A stretch of 64,000 nucleotides of DNA from Rickettsiales bacterium (GTDB lineage Bacteria; Pseudomonadota; Alphaproteobacteria; Rickettsiales; UBA8987). The notes beneath the pieces were generated by a model, which saw only the letters and a program-made list of their open reading frames with translations, did not search any database and was not told the origin of the DNA. The stretch's first letter is position 1. Each line of letters opens with the position of its first letter. Shown here piece after piece: positions 28,959 through 39,134 of the stretch. The stretch lies in assembly GCA_020630095.1 (NCBI GenBank), contig JAHDCD010000006.1, forward strand, positions 86,666 to 150,665, in the 5' to 3' direction. The position numbers and the translations under genes are program-made.

Positions 28959-31900
28959 ATGTCACACGCAGATAAAGTTCGTAAAGAAAAACAAGCACCT
29001 AAGTCTACCGGCGATATTGCAAGTAACCTAGTAGAACAAGTTTTTGGTGAAAAAAAATCTAATTTAAGTGTTTCTGATGACCTTAAAGATGATTACGCAC
29101 GCCTTGTTGTTGACCAAACATTCCGCCTTATGTTCTCACATAATCAGGAATCTGGTGAAGTTTCTTATGAAGCTTTATTCGAAAACCTAGTAAAGAAATA
29201 TAATGGTGACAAAGACATGGCTTCATACGTATATGTGAATACCATTGCCAGTCTTGATAATACGTTAGTTGCCACACCTCACCCAACATGGGTTCTTGGC
29301 AAAGATGCAAAGCACGCCGAAAGAGCGCTAAATAAATTTATGCGCGTCAACTACTCAGATATTGAAAACAATACATTATCAGCTGAAAAAACAGCTGAAC
29401 TTAAAAAAGTAGCTCAAGAATTTAAGGACACCATTGAAAAACCTCAAAAAGCCACCACTAAACAAGAGCGTGGTAACTCAGCTTGGTTTGCCAGTAAAAT
29501 TAAAGATGCCTCTAACATTCAATTTACCAGAATGATGGACCCACTTCAAAAAAATGGATATGATATAGATAGACTATCCCAAGTATTCGCTGATAAAGAG
29601 CCCGATCTAGGTTCAACTGAACGCGCAAGATCAAGCATTTTAAAAAGAACAGCGGGTAGAATTAAATCTAAAACATGGGCACCAGGTGATGCTGATGGCA
29701 AGCCATTAGCAACTCCAGAATCTTTAGAAGCAGGTATTCAAGAAAATCATTTATCTATTTTCGAAGAATATGCAGTTTCCCTACAAGAAGCTATTTTTGA
29801 AAAAAGCTTTGAATCACCTGATCAAAGATTATTTGAACTATTAGATAGAGTTTTAATGACAATTAGTGACCATAAAAAGTTAGAAGCCTTCCTAGATGTC
29901 CATTTAGAAAATTTCCAACACCCTGAAGCTGAAAAAATTAAAGGTGCTTTGTTAGGGCGCTCTCTTGATTTAAACGTAGAAGGAAAAGGTGATAAACAGC
30001 CAATAAATGCCGATGAGCTAAAAGCTGAATTAGAAAATGTAATGGAATCTGAGCATGGTTTAGCTGGACTTAAAAAAGACAGCAATGGCCTAACCGCAGT
30101 AGGCAGATTATATAGAACTGTAAATGACTTTGGTGACTACGCCCAAAAACCGGAATATAGACAATCTAGCGAAGTATATAACCATACATACGAAACCGTT
30201 GTAAAACTTCTTGAAAAAGGCTTTGATGAACCATTCAAAGAAGGCTTGAAATCAACTGAATTTTATGAGCTTACACAGGGTGAGAAAGGCAAAGAATATA
30301 TAGACTCTATAAAGAACTTTGCACTTGCTCCTAAGTATAAATTAGATGGCAACAGCTATACTTTAGCTGAACTTGAGAAACTAGGCGATAAAATATCTGA
30401 AGACTTAGAAAAACCACATATCGAGATTGAAAGAAAAAGTGAATTAAGCAATTTATACAATCAAATGGAATCTATAGTTAACCAAGTTAGCGATCCAGAA
30501 TCAGCAGAGTATAATGCAGAATTCAAATATGAATTTGATGGAGAAATGTATAACCTAGATGGCCTTAGGGAAGTTAGAACAGATCTTATTAAAGAATATA
30601 ACGAAGCTGCTGAACAGTTTGGCAAAGAAGATTCAAGAACCTCCGAAATAGCAGAAAAACATACTGCAATTCAAAATCAAATTCTTGATATAGAAACATT
30701 AAGAACTCTTGATGTTGTAGCCAGATACCCTGAAGCCGTTGAAACTTGTAAAATTGCTGAGTGCGGAAGCGGTAAAGACTTAATTATTGTAGGCTCGTTA
30801 TTAGAAGCAATGACACCTGAGAACATGAAAGGTCAAAAAACTGCGGTACCAATGCCATTGGTTGAATACCCCGATGACCTAACTAAATTGGATAACATTA
30901 TCCTTGAAGCAATGGATAATCCACACTTCAAAGCCTATATTGAAGAGAATGCTCCAACTGTAGATTTCTTTGATCCTGAAACGGGTAAAACTCGCCCAAT
31001 GACAATTGAAGATGCTATTCGCTTCAATACACCAGAATTAAACGATGAAGAAAGAAATCAACTTTTAGAAGATTATAAGGATAAATTAATTGATCCTGTA
31101 AAAGCAATAGACCCAATGGATGCTGGTTCAGACTCATTAAAATCTGGCTCTCAAGCAACTATTTATAGAACAAATAATTCTAGAACTCGCCTACAAGTGG
31201 GCTTACTTGAACATGGCCTTGTATCAGTAAACTACAAAGGTACAGGCTCAGGACACCATCGAGCATCAATTACTTTAGCTCAAGTAAGAACAAGGCAAGG
31301 TATTGAGCTGCGCGTTCCTGGTGAATCTTTAGCTATGCAAAATGAACAAAACCAAGTTCATAGAGCATTCCAGATTCACGGCTTCGAGACAGAGTATTCA
31401 AAGAAAGTTGATGATTATAATGAATTATACAGCAACGTTCTTGATAATATTCCCGAAGGAAAGGCAGATAGATTAGTAAAGTCTTTAAAAGGGCAGCGTG
31501 AAGAGCTTGCCACAATTGCACTTTCAAATGTAAACAATACATTAAGGCTTAAAGATGAAGGCCTTTCGGACGAACAAATAGACTCCATGATCGATAACTA
31601 CATCAATGATTTATATAATACAGAATCTTTTGATAGATTAGTTGATATTGCCACTCCAAGAAAAATGGAAGGCGAAAACTCATTTGCCGCACGTCCTGCG
31701 GAAAGAATTCGTGCATCATTAGCCGCATTTGGCGTAGGCGATCTCAGAGCAATTGGCTATGGTGCTGTATTAAACAACTCCGGTAATGGCTCACCTCATT
31801 TATACTATGGACTATCTGACGCTATAAATTCAGCTGGCCCTGATGGTATTATTCCTGAAGAAAAACTTGATAATGCCGTTCATCAATATTTAACCAATCC

Positions 31901-32612
31901 AACAGTACAAAGCATGATGAATCGTGCAATGTTCAGTTTAACATATTCAGATTTCGACCAATCTTGGGAATTCATGAAATCCGGAGCTGGTTTAAGCGAT
32001 GATATTCAAAGAGTTGTAGAAAATGGCGAAGTATCCTTACAAAAAGGTGATATAAAATTATCAATACAAGACATTGCCCAAGGTAATGTTGATCAAGAAT
32101 TATCAGAACTTCTTGGTAACGGTGATGAATTAGAAACAGTTAAAACACTGGCAAAGCTTGATAGTGAATCAAGTAGAAACCTAGTAGCTATGAATCAAGT
32201 TCTAGCGCGCGTTACTGGCAAAGAAATTGAAATGTCTAACGAACTTCACGACCCACAAACTTTAATTGATTCAATTGCTGAATTCCATCCTGAACTTGCC
32301 AAAGAGAGGCAAGAAATAACAGATAAAGTTAAAAAGGCTCGCGACGTTATTCTAGATGGCTTTAAATATGAAAAAGCTGAAGGTAATCTCAAAAACGCCT
32401 TAAAAGAAGAACTAGCTGAGAAATACTTTGGCGATGCTGAAATGTCTCATGAAAATTTCAGCGCAAGATTCAAAGCAGAACCATCTTTCTTTGCACATGC
32501 GATTATGAAACAATCATTTGAGCGCGTTGAAAGCTCTCACTTAGTAGGAACTGAGGTTAACCTTAGCCAGTCACAAGAACAAACCGCTCAACACGGGTTA
32601 TCTGCGGCATAA
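28959..32612 (+). CDS. Giant hypothetical protein, about 1217 aa
   Basis: The preferred start is ATG 28959 (MSHADKVRKEKQ), not the TTG at 28929. No domain recognised. The sequence is soluble, acidic and strongly helical, without signal peptide or clear membrane segment. Long coiled-coil-like stretches occur near residues 430-610. A less charged, more globular section lies near 740-1000, with RTRLQVGLLEHGLVSVNYKG and AIGYGAVLNNSGNGSPHLYYG. It resembles in style the large lineage-specific or effector-like proteins of host-associated alphaproteobacteria, but that is only a comparison. It lies between rpoD and ruvA on the same strand. Confidence 0.65.
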   Translation: MSHADKVRKEKQAPKSTGDIASNLVEQVFGEKKSNLSVSDDLKDDYARLVVDQTFRLMFSHNQESGEVSYEALFENLVKKYNGDKDMASYVYVNTIASLDNTLVATPHPTWVLGKDAKHAERALNKFMRVNYSDIENNTLSAEKTAELKKVAQEFKDTIEKPQKATTKQERGNSAWFASKIKDASNIQFTRMMDPLQKNGYDIDRLSQVFADKEPDLGSTERARSSILKRTAGRIKSKTWAPGDADGKPLATPESLEAGIQENHLSIFEEYAVSLQEAIFEKSFESPDQRLFELLDRVLMTISDHKKLEAFLDVHLENFQHPEAEKIKGALLGRSLDLNVEGKGDKQPINADELKAELENVMESEHGLAGLKKDSNGLTAVGRLYRTVNDFGDYAQKPEYRQSSEVYNHTYETVVKLLEKGFDEPFKEGLKSTEFYELTQGEKGKEYIDSIKNFALAPKYKLDGNSYTLAELEKLGDKISEDLEKPHIEIERKSELSNLYNQMESIVNQVSDPESAEYNAEFKYEFDGEMYNLDGLREVRTDLIKEYNEAAEQFGKEDSRTSEIAEKHTAIQNQILDIETLRTLDVVARYPEAVETCKIAECGSGKDLIIVGSLLEAMTPENMKGQKTAVPMPLVEYPDDLTKLDNIILEAMDNPHFKAYIEENAPTVDFFDPETGKTRPMTIEDAIRFNTPELNDEERNQLLEDYKDKLIDPVKAIDPMDAGSDSLKSGSQATIYRTNNSRTRLQVGLLEHGLVSVNYKGTGSGHHRASITLAQVRTRQGIELRVPGESLAMQNEQNQVHRAFQIHGFETEYSKKVDDYNELYSNVLDNIPEGKADRLVKSLKGQREELATIALSNVNNTLRLKDEGLSDEQIDSMIDNYINDLYNTESFDRLVDIATPRKMEGENSFAARPAERIRASLAAFGVGDLRAIGYGAVLNNSGNGSPHLYYGLSDAINSAGPDGIIPEEKLDNAVHQYLTNPTVQSMMNRAMFSLTYSDFDQSWEFMKSGAGLSDDIQRVVENGEVSLQKGDIKLSIQDIAQGNVDQELSELLGNGDELETVKTLAKLDSESSRNLVAMNQVLARVTGKEIEMSNELHDPQTLIDSIAEFHPELAKERQEITDKVKKARDVILDGFKYEKAEGNLKNALKEELAEKYFGDAEMSHENFSARFKAEPSFFAHAIMKQSFERVESSHLVGTEVNLSQSQEQTAQHGLSAA

Positions 32613-32653
32613 ATTTACTTTCATTATCCCCTTTGAGGTGTTAACTTACCCCT

Positions 32654-33268
32654 ATGTATTCGTATATTTCAGGGGAAGTTGTAAGCATTCGCGATGATAG
32701 CTGCATTCTAGATGTTAACGGCATCGGCTATAAAATTTTCTGCTCTGCGGCAACCTTATCTCAAGTAAATATCGGTCAACGCGCAAAACTATTAACCCAC
32801 ACCCATGTGCGTGAAGACGCACTAGATTTATTTGGCTTCTTAACTGAACTAGAACAAGAATGGTTCTACCACTTAACGGACATTAAAGGCGTAGGTAACA
32901 AAGTAGCCCAAGCTATTCAAACAAGCCTAAGCCCAAACGAAATTTACAACGCGGTACTCGCTCAAGATAAAACCGCATTTAAACCTATTACCGGCATTGG
33001 TCCTAAATTAGCAGACAGAATATTATCTGAATTAAAAAATAATAAAAAAATCGGAGCAGATATTACCCTACCCGCAAATAGTGGCGATAATATCTTTAGC
33101 GCCAGCCCTGATAATAAAATATTTAACGACGCTAAAACCGCACTCTCTAACCTTGGCTATTCTCAAGGCGATGTGATGCAAACTTTACAGAAAATAATGG
33201 CTGATAACGACAATATTTCCCTTGAGGAACTTATCAAATCTGGTCTTATGGAGCTTAGTAGAAGCTAA
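32654..33268 (+). CDS. ruvA: Holliday junction helicase subunit RuvA
   Basis: 204 residues. Tetrameric DNA-junction-binding subunit that loads RuvB. The N-terminal OB domain begins MYSYISGEVVSIRDDSCILDVNGIGY-like. The two helix-hairpin-helix motifs appear as HLTDIKGVGNKVAQAI and FKPITGIGPKLADRILSEL. The C-terminal RuvB-contacting domain has DAKTALSNLGYSQGDV. ruvC is not adjacent. A dispersed repeat separates it from ruvB. Confidence 0.96.
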   Translation: MYSYISGEVVSIRDDSCILDVNGIGYKIFCSAATLSQVNIGQRAKLLTHTHVREDALDLFGFLTELEQEWFYHLTDIKGVGNKVAQAIQTSLSPNEIYNAVLAQDKTAFKPITGIGPKLADRILSELKNNKKIGADITLPANSGDNIFSASPDNKIFNDAKTALSNLGYSQGDVMQTLQKIMADNDNISLEELIKSGLMELSRS

Positions 33269-33278
33269 CTATTTCATC

Positions 33279-33376
33279 GTCATCGCGAGGAGCATAGCGA
33301 CGTGACGATCCAGTGATCTTAACTAATTGATAGATTTCTGGATTGCCACGCTTCCCTGCGTTCGCTCGCAATGACG
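33279..33376. repeat. CATTGCGAG-family palindromic repeat, copy 2 (contains the ruvB start codon)
   Basis: Starts GTCATCGCGAGGAGC and ends CGCTCGCAATGACG, its inverted partner. It begins 10 bases after the ruvA stop. The ATG of its right end is the first codon of ruvB. Confidence 0.85.
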
Positions 33377-34390
33377 GCAAATATAACATCATTAAATGAA
33401 CATCTTGAGGATAAGCCTCAGGTTACGCTGCGTCCGCAAACATTAGAAACTTTTGTTGGTCAAAAAGGTGCAAAGTCTAACCTATCCATTTTTATTGAAT
33501 CGGCAAAAAAACGTAGCGCCGCAATAGACCATATTTTATTCTACGGCCCCCCTGGTTTAGGTAAAACAACGCTTGCAAATATTATCGCTAACGAGCTTGG
33601 CGTAAACTTCCGCGCAACCGCTGGCCCTATATTAACAAAGGCTGGCGACCTTGCCGCCATACTTTCAGGCCTGCAAGAAAATGACGTTTTATTTATCGAT
33701 GAAATCCATCGCCTAAACACCAATGTTGAAGAGATATTATATTCCGCAATGGAAGACTTTAAACTAGATATAATAATCGGCGAAGGCCCCGCCGCACGCA
33801 CAGTACGCATAGACTTACCAAAATTTACCTTAGTTGGCGCAACAACTCGCATCGGCTTATTATCAAACCCATTACGCGACCGCTTCGGAATACCTATCCG
33901 CCTAAAATTCTACGAGCATGATGAACTATGCGAAGTAATAATTGGTGGCGCAGAAAAAATTGGCGCTAAAATCTCTGAAGATGGCGCACTAGAAATCGCT
34001 AAACGCTCGCGCGGTACTCCTCGTATTGCATTACGTTTACTGCGCCGTGTAAATGATTTCGCCATTGTGCACGAACGCCCATCTATCGACAAGCATATTT
34101 CAGACCTTGCCCTAAATGCACTAGAAGTTGATGCACTTGGGCTTGATACCGCCGACCATAGATATTTAAAATATATCATCGAAAACTACTCTGGTGGCCC
34201 AGTTGGTATTGATACAATATCTGCTGGTATATCTGAGCAGCGCGATACCATTGAAGAAACTATCGAACCTTATTTAATGCAACTTGGCTTCATTCAACGT
34301 ACCCCACGTGGTAGAGCCGTTGCCGAAGGCGCATATAAGCATCTAGGCCTAGAATATTTCACCAAACCAAATCAAGCTAATCCAGTTTAA
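33371..34390 (+). CDS. ruvB: Holliday junction ATPase RuvB
   Basis: 339 residues. AAA+ motor of branch migration. Walker A is GPPGLGKT near 58-65, Walker B is LFIDEIHR, sensor 1 lies in [10 protein letters not shown], the Arg finger region is NPLRDRFG, and a C-terminal winged helix has IQRTPRGR. The start is ATG 33371, inside the end of a dispersed repeat. No other ATG, GTG or TTG is in frame between it and the upstream stop at 33320, and the next residues before the conserved [11 protein letters not shown] contain no alternative. No Shine-Dalgarno is visible. Confidence 0.96.
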   Translation: MTANITSLNEHLEDKPQVTLRPQTLETFVGQKGAKSNLSIFIESAKKRSAAIDHILFYGPPGLGKTTLANIIANELGVNFRATAGPILTKAGDLAAILSGLQENDVLFIDEIHRLNTNVEEILYSAMEDFKLDIIIGEGPAARTVRIDLPKFTLVGATTRIGLLSNPLRDRFGIPIRLKFYEHDELCEVIIGGAEKIGAKISEDGALEIAKRSRGTPRIALRLLRRVNDFAIVHERPSIDKHISDLALNALEVDALGLDTADHRYLKYIIENYSGGPVGIDTISAGISEQRDTIEETIEPYLMQLGFIQRTPRGRAVAEGAYKHLGLEYFTKPNQANPV

Positions 34391-34435
34391 AAAATTATTA
34401 TACTGTAATACAACACCATTTCTCACTGTATACAA

Positions 34436-34475
34436 GTATTCTTATTTATACTTATATAAGTATAAATAAGAATAC
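34436..34475. repeat. 40-bp perfect palindrome
   Basis: The left arm GTATTCTTATTTATACTTAT is the exact reverse complement of the right arm, with no spacer. It lies between ruvB and fdx and is directly followed by the two-hairpin element at 34481-34588. Confidence 0.8.
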
Positions 34476-34480
34476 CTGTA

Positions 34481-34588
34481 TAGTAAATTCTAATTTACTA
34501 GCAACAAAAGCTTGAGTTTTTGTTGCGCCGCGAAGCGAGTGTATCTAAATTGCATCGTGCATAAGATGCAATTTAGAAAAAACTATAC
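34481..34588. repeat. Two-hairpin intergenic element, copy 1
   Basis: AGTAAATTCTAATTTAC, then a hairpin CAACAAAAG...TTTTTGTTG, then GCGAAGCGAGTGTATC, then a hairpin CTAAATTGCATC...GATGCAATTTAG. The same order with small changes occurs at 63823-63958. It lies between ruvB and fdx. Confidence 0.75.
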
Positions 34589-34665
34589 TTATATACTAAA
34601 ATACACACCTTCATTTACAACATTTACCCCTTGATATTCATCATGTTTTCTCTATCTATTTATGC

Positions 34666-35004
34666 ATGCCAAAAGTTATATTTGAAAACACGAAAGGTGA
34701 AGTAGTAAAGGAAATCGATGCTCCTAATGGTATCTCATTACTTGAAGTTGCACATAAGAATGAAGTTAGTCTTGAAGGAGCATGCGAAGGTTCGCTTGCT
34801 TGCTCTACTTGCCATGTAATTTTAAAGGATGAACAAGTGTTCAACAACCTTCCTGAACCAACTGAAGACGAGGAAGATATGCTAGACCTAGCATTCGGCT
34901 TAAGGCATACTTCGCGCCTTGGTTGCCAAATTATGATGAATGACGAGCTAGATGGCTTAACTGTTATCCTACCCGATGGCACTCGCAACATGGACGTATC
35001 TTAG
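34666..35004 (+). CDS. fdx: ISC-type 2Fe-2S ferredoxin
   Basis: 112 residues. Electron carrier of iron-sulphur cluster assembly. The cluster ligands are Cys40, Cys46 and Cys49 in [10 protein letters not shown] and Cys87 in SRLGCQI. The surrounding [18 protein letters not shown] and [16 protein letters not shown] are typical of adrenodoxin-like bacterial Fdx. Other isc genes are not in the window. The next gene starts 18 bases downstream on the same strand. Confidence 0.93.
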   Translation: MPKVIFENTKGEVVKEIDAPNGISLLEVAHKNEVSLEGACEGSLACSTCHVILKDEQVFNNLPEPTEDEEDMLDLAFGLRHTSRLGCQIMMNDELDGLTVILPDGTRNMDVS

Positions 35005-35022
35005 TTCTAAAAAACACAAAAA

Positions 35023-36315
35023 ATGAAAACATTATTCAAAGTTATTATCGTACTAGCGCTAATTTTATTTGCCGCTTACACATTTGTTTGGTTCGACATT
35101 GCCAGCAAAACAAAGCAGCAAATGCGCGATGTATCTGAATTCAAAAACCTAGACAAAGTAGTAGGTGACCTAGACGGCATAAACCCTGCTATGTTTGGTA
35201 TGGCTAAAAACTTCATCAACTTCGACCTTGGTGATATGAAAGTAACCGGCTACCCGCTTGCCTTTAACTTTGAAGTTGATGGCTTTAAAGTTACTCCCGC
35301 AGCAACGGCTTTACTTGCCGCAGCATCTTTTGTTCCACCTGAATTAGGCGGTGTAATTAACGATATTAAGGTTGAATACCCACGCTCTGTTACCAGCTAC
35401 GGAATATTTAATAGAAACGCAACCAGCTACACGGATGGCACTGTAAACATTCTAGGGCTTGAATTTAACAGCTCTGAACCGACTAAAATTGAATCTAAGG
35501 GCTGTAGCGGCTTTATCGATTTAGTTAAACAACATTACTTTGACGTTAAGCAGGACGATTGCATGAAAGAACAAGGTATCAGCGGTTTTGAATATGCTTC
35601 ACGCGGTTCTTCAACATCTTACGGCGGTAATAATTACTTCACTACTGAGAAAACTGATATCAACGTTGACGGCCTATTCTCAAGCAATGAAGTTGAAGTT
35701 CAATATTCAGTTGAAAACTACAAAATATATAGTGAATTATTCTCTGATATTTTAGCACTTATAAACACAGTTGAAGGTTTACCAATGCTTGCCCAACAAG
35801 GCGAAAAAGCACCTGATGAAGTTAAAAATATTTTAAACCTTCTTGCAAAAACAACGGACAACTCAACACGCGGAACAGATATTATCTTTGATGTTGATTT
35901 AGAGTTCAACGAACCTCTAGATTTAGATTCAAAACGCGAGCCTAAGCTTCAAGAGTTTGAAATTGAAAGCATTAGATTTGCGAATTCAAAATATTCTATC
36001 AATCTACAAGGTGAAGCCGAAGTTAGGCAAGAAGCCTTCAACTTTAAACTTGAAATTGAGAATATTGATAGCGTATTTAAAGCAGTTGAGTCGGTTAAAG
36101 ATTACTACGTTTCTATATCTCAAAAAATGGGTAAAAATATCGATGAAGACCTAGCAAAATACGAATTTGTAAAAAATACAATTATTCCAACTATTCGTAG
36201 CTTAGCTAAAAGAGAAGGCGATAAATACATATATAACATCTCTAAGGCACCTAATGAAGATATGCCTAAGATCAACGATTTATCATTCGATAAATTCTTT
36301 GAGGCTGCTCAATAA
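35023..36315 (+). CDS. Membrane-anchored DUF2125-like protein
   Basis: 430 residues. One N-terminal membrane helix (residues 5-25, FKVIIVLALILFAAYTFVWF) is followed by a large periplasmic part. The pattern FDLGDMKVTGYPLAFNFEVDGFKVTP near 67-92 resembles the 'v.GfP..f...' core of DUF2125, an alphaproteobacterial family of unknown function. The assignment is tentative and the protein is longer than usual. It is followed by a paralogue whose ATG overlaps this TAA by one base, so both are translationally coupled. Confidence 0.6.
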   Translation: MKTLFKVIIVLALILFAAYTFVWFDIASKTKQQMRDVSEFKNLDKVVGDLDGINPAMFGMAKNFINFDLGDMKVTGYPLAFNFEVDGFKVTPAATALLAAASFVPPELGGVINDIKVEYPRSVTSYGIFNRNATSYTDGTVNILGLEFNSSEPTKIESKGCSGFIDLVKQHYFDVKQDDCMKEQGISGFEYASRGSSTSYGGNNYFTTEKTDINVDGLFSSNEVEVQYSVENYKIYSELFSDILALINTVEGLPMLAQQGEKAPDEVKNILNLLAKTTDNSTRGTDIIFDVDLEFNEPLDLDSKREPKLQEFEIESIRFANSKYSINLQGEAEVRQEAFNFKLEIENIDSVFKAVESVKDYYVSISQKMGKNIDEDLAKYEFVKNTIIPTIRSLAKREGDKYIYNISKAPNEDMPKINDLSFDKFFEAAQ

Positions 36316-37583
36316 TGAAGAAGATAATCGGAATATCACTATCTGTTATAGTTGGCTTAATACTAACTATTTACAGCGTATTCTGGTTTTATCAGGCATC
36401 ATCAATTGAAAAATCATTAAAAACCTTCCTTCTATACGGCAATCAAACCTTTGAAGAAAAGGGCTTTAATATTTCTGTAAAAGATGCCCGCGTAACGGGC
36501 TTTTTCTCACTTGGCTTCCGCATTAAATTTAAAGATTTCCGCTTAGACTTAGAAGAAAAAGTAAAGCCTGCAAGCCTTGTATTACAAGATGACGACAACG
36601 CCGTTAGAGTAGAAAAACTAAACTTTTACCTACCAATTTTTGCTAATGTAATCGAGCTTAATTTCCCGTCTGAAGTAAAGTATTTCGGCAACATTACCAG
36701 CTTCTTCGATGAAGATAATACTCTACGCATCGGCTTAAACGATTCCGCCTTTGTAAACTTCTTAAAGGGCTGTAATCTATCATGTATATTCTCACCAGAT
36801 GAACTAAAGCGTTTTGACCTTATAACCTTTGCTCATAACGGTTACTTAAATAAATCGCTAGACGGCATGGACCTATCAAAGTCTGACCAAGGCTTCCTAG
36901 AAGTTAAGAATAAGAAAACCATTCGCGGCCAACAAGTATCTATTGAAATGAAGGGTTCAGGTAATGAATTCTTTGAAGAATATTATATTAACCTTCGCTC
37001 TCAGGTTAATGAAGCATTTAGAAATGATGAGCAAAATAAAAACGCACTTTTAAAGTTAGTAAATTATTTCGATCAAAATAATGATGCTACAAAATCTACT
37101 GAATATAGCGTTTCACTAACCTATGAAGGCCCAGTTAAAGTTGAAAGTTTTGCTAACGGCAGAGCGGACATTATCTTCAATATCGACAAGCTAACCTTCC
37201 AGAACTATCTGTTCTCTATCAACCTTCAAGCAGATTTCGAAGTGTCGGATACTAATCCCATGCCAAACTCTGAAGGCTTTATTGCCATAGATAATGTAGC
37301 CAACTTTGGCACTTACGTTAGCGGTATATATAATATCCTTACCGAGATGGATTTAGAGCGCTTCTTTAAATCTAATAAGTTAAACGCACCAAAACTTGAC
37401 CTAGCAAAAATATATCAAGACGATGTAGATGACTTCATCGAATACGCACAAAAGCTTTCATTTAATGATGAGCAAAGCGCAAACTTAAACCTTGATTACT
37501 CAATTCAAGATGGCAGAGTTCGCATAGGCGATTTCTCGTTAGGCGAAGCTATCAGCCTATACTTAAACTACTTCGGTAACTAG
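36315..37583 (+). CDS. Membrane-anchored DUF2125-like protein, paralogue of previous
   Basis: 422 residues with the same layout as the preceding protein: an N-terminal membrane helix (residues 4-27), then [27 protein letters not shown] near 52-78, matching the VTGYPLAFNFEVDGF region upstream. The ends are also similar (ISLYLNYF versus the FDKFFEAAQ region). The start overlaps the previous stop by one base (TAATG). ArgH follows 10 bases later, so fdx through argH may be one transcript. Function unknown, probably envelope-related. Confidence 0.6.
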   Translation: MKKIIGISLSVIVGLILTIYSVFWFYQASSIEKSLKTFLLYGNQTFEEKGFNISVKDARVTGFFSLGFRIKFKDFRLDLEEKVKPASLVLQDDDNAVRVEKLNFYLPIFANVIELNFPSEVKYFGNITSFFDEDNTLRIGLNDSAFVNFLKGCNLSCIFSPDELKRFDLITFAHNGYLNKSLDGMDLSKSDQGFLEVKNKKTIRGQQVSIEMKGSGNEFFEEYYINLRSQVNEAFRNDEQNKNALLKLVNYFDQNNDATKSTEYSVSLTYEGPVKVESFANGRADIIFNIDKLTFQNYLFSINLQADFEVSDTNPMPNSEGFIAIDNVANFGTYVSGIYNILTEMDLERFFKSNKLNAPKLDLAKIYQDDVDDFIEYAQKLSFNDEQSANLNLDYSIQDGRVRIGDFSLGEAISLYLNYFGN

Positions 37584-37593
37584 AAAATTCAAA

Positions 37594-38943
37594 ATGTCTA
37601 AAAATTCAAATAAAATGTGGGGCGGACACTTCTCATCTGCACCGGATGAAATAATGCAAGCCATAAACGCTTCAATTTCATTCGATAAACGCCTATACGC
37701 TCAAGATATCCAAGGCTCTATTGCGCATGCTAAAATGCTAGCAAAACAAGATATCCTAACCGATGCTGAAGCAAAAGAAATCATTCAAGGCCTAACTGAA
37801 ATTAAAGCCGAAATTGAAGCAGGGGATTTCAATTTCTCTGCCGAGCTTGAAGATATCCACATGAATATTGAATCTCGCTTGCGTAAGAAAATCGGCAATG
37901 TTTCAGGTAAACTTCACACCGCGCGCTCTCGTAACGACCAAGTAGCACTGGACCTTAAACTTTGGTGTCGTGATGAAATAGATAAAATTACGGAACTTCT
38001 TGAAACTTACATCTCTTCATTAACTACAAAAGCAACGCAAAATGAAGAAACAATCATCTCTGGCTATACGCATTTACAAACCGCACAGCCCGTAACCTTT
38101 GCACATCACTTACGCGCCTATATTGAAATGGCTAAACGCGATGTTTCACGCCTTAACGATTGTCGTAAACGCTTGAATGAATGCCCTTTAGGAGCCGCCG
38201 CTCTTGCTGGAACATCATTCCCGATTGATAGAGATTTCACGGCAAAAGAACTTGGCTTTGATAAGCCAACTGCCAACTCGCTAGATTCCGTATCTGACCG
38301 AGATTTCGCTATCGAACTAATGAGTGTAATATCATTAACCGCCCTGCACCTTTCACGTTTCGCAGAAGAAATAGTTATCTGGTGCTCATATGGTTATAAG
38401 TTCATCAAATTATCGGATAAATTCACCACCGGCTCATCTATTATGCCTCAAAAGCGTAACCCAGATGCCGCCGAATTAGTACGCGCAAAAACCGCCCGCA
38501 TATTCGCAAACGAGCAAACTTTAAAAGTTGCTATGAAAGGCTTAACCTTAGCATATTCAAAAGATATGCAAGAAGATAAAGAGCCCGTTTTCGACTCAGT
38601 AGATTCAATAACACTTTGTCTAAAAGCAATGATTGGCATGGTTGACGATATGATCGTTAATACCGAGAATATGCTTCATCATGCAAAGCAAGGCTATTCT
38701 ACCGCAACAGATATTGCCGATTATTTAGTGCGTGAACTTAATATTCCATTCCGCGATTCACATCATATTACTGGTAGAATTGTTGTTCTTGCTGAAGAGA
38801 AGAATTGCTACTTAAATGAACTTTCAATACAAGAGTTACAATCCGTTGAACCAAAAATTAAAGAGAATATCTTTGATATCCTAAGCGTTGAATCTTCGGT
38901 TAAGTCCCGCACTTCATTCGGCGGCGCTAACGGAAGTAACTAA
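37594..38943 (+). CDS. argH: Argininosuccinate lyase
   Basis: 449 residues. Last step of arginine synthesis, releasing fumarate from argininosuccinate. It begins with the usual [21 protein letters not shown] and has [33 protein letters not shown] and the family signature [18 protein letters not shown]. The C-terminus ends at [12 protein letters not shown], about 10-15 residues shorter than most homologues, which continue after FGGT/A. The catalytic residues are upstream of this, so the enzyme is probably active. Confidence 0.96.
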   Translation: MSKNSNKMWGGHFSSAPDEIMQAINASISFDKRLYAQDIQGSIAHAKMLAKQDILTDAEAKEIIQGLTEIKAEIEAGDFNFSAELEDIHMNIESRLRKKIGNVSGKLHTARSRNDQVALDLKLWCRDEIDKITELLETYISSLTTKATQNEETIISGYTHLQTAQPVTFAHHLRAYIEMAKRDVSRLNDCRKRLNECPLGAAALAGTSFPIDRDFTAKELGFDKPTANSLDSVSDRDFAIELMSVISLTALHLSRFAEEIVIWCSYGYKFIKLSDKFTTGSSIMPQKRNPDAAELVRAKTARIFANEQTLKVAMKGLTLAYSKDMQEDKEPVFDSVDSITLCLKAMIGMVDDMIVNTENMLHHAKQGYSTATDIADYLVRELNIPFRDSHHITGRIVVLAEEKNCYLNELSIQELQSVEPKIKENIFDILSVESSVKSRTSFGGANGSN

Positions 38944-39033
38944 AGCTCAAAACCTCTATCATTTAATATAGCTATGTCACTTAAAACCAATACACCTGCA
39001 AGTTATTTATTTAAAGTGGTGAAATTAAAAACT

Positions 39034-39134
39034 GTCATTGCGAGGAGCGTAAGCGACGTGGCAATCCAGTGATTTATTGGCTTGGAGAGATTTCTGGATT
39101 GCTTCGTCGTCGCAAGCTCCTCCTCGCAATGACG
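39034..39134. repeat. CATTGCGAG-family palindromic repeat, copy 3
   Basis: Starts GTCATTGCGAGGAGCG and ends CTCGCAATGACG. Near-perfect inverted ends. It lies between the ends of two convergent genes and abuts the stop codon of the acyltransferase gene with no spacer. Confidence 0.85.

Noticed and set aside
38974..39060. Short frame MSLKTNTPASYLFKVV reading into the repeat after argH
   Set aside because: Its end is only the translation of the CATTGCGAG repeat; no ribosome-binding site or homologue.
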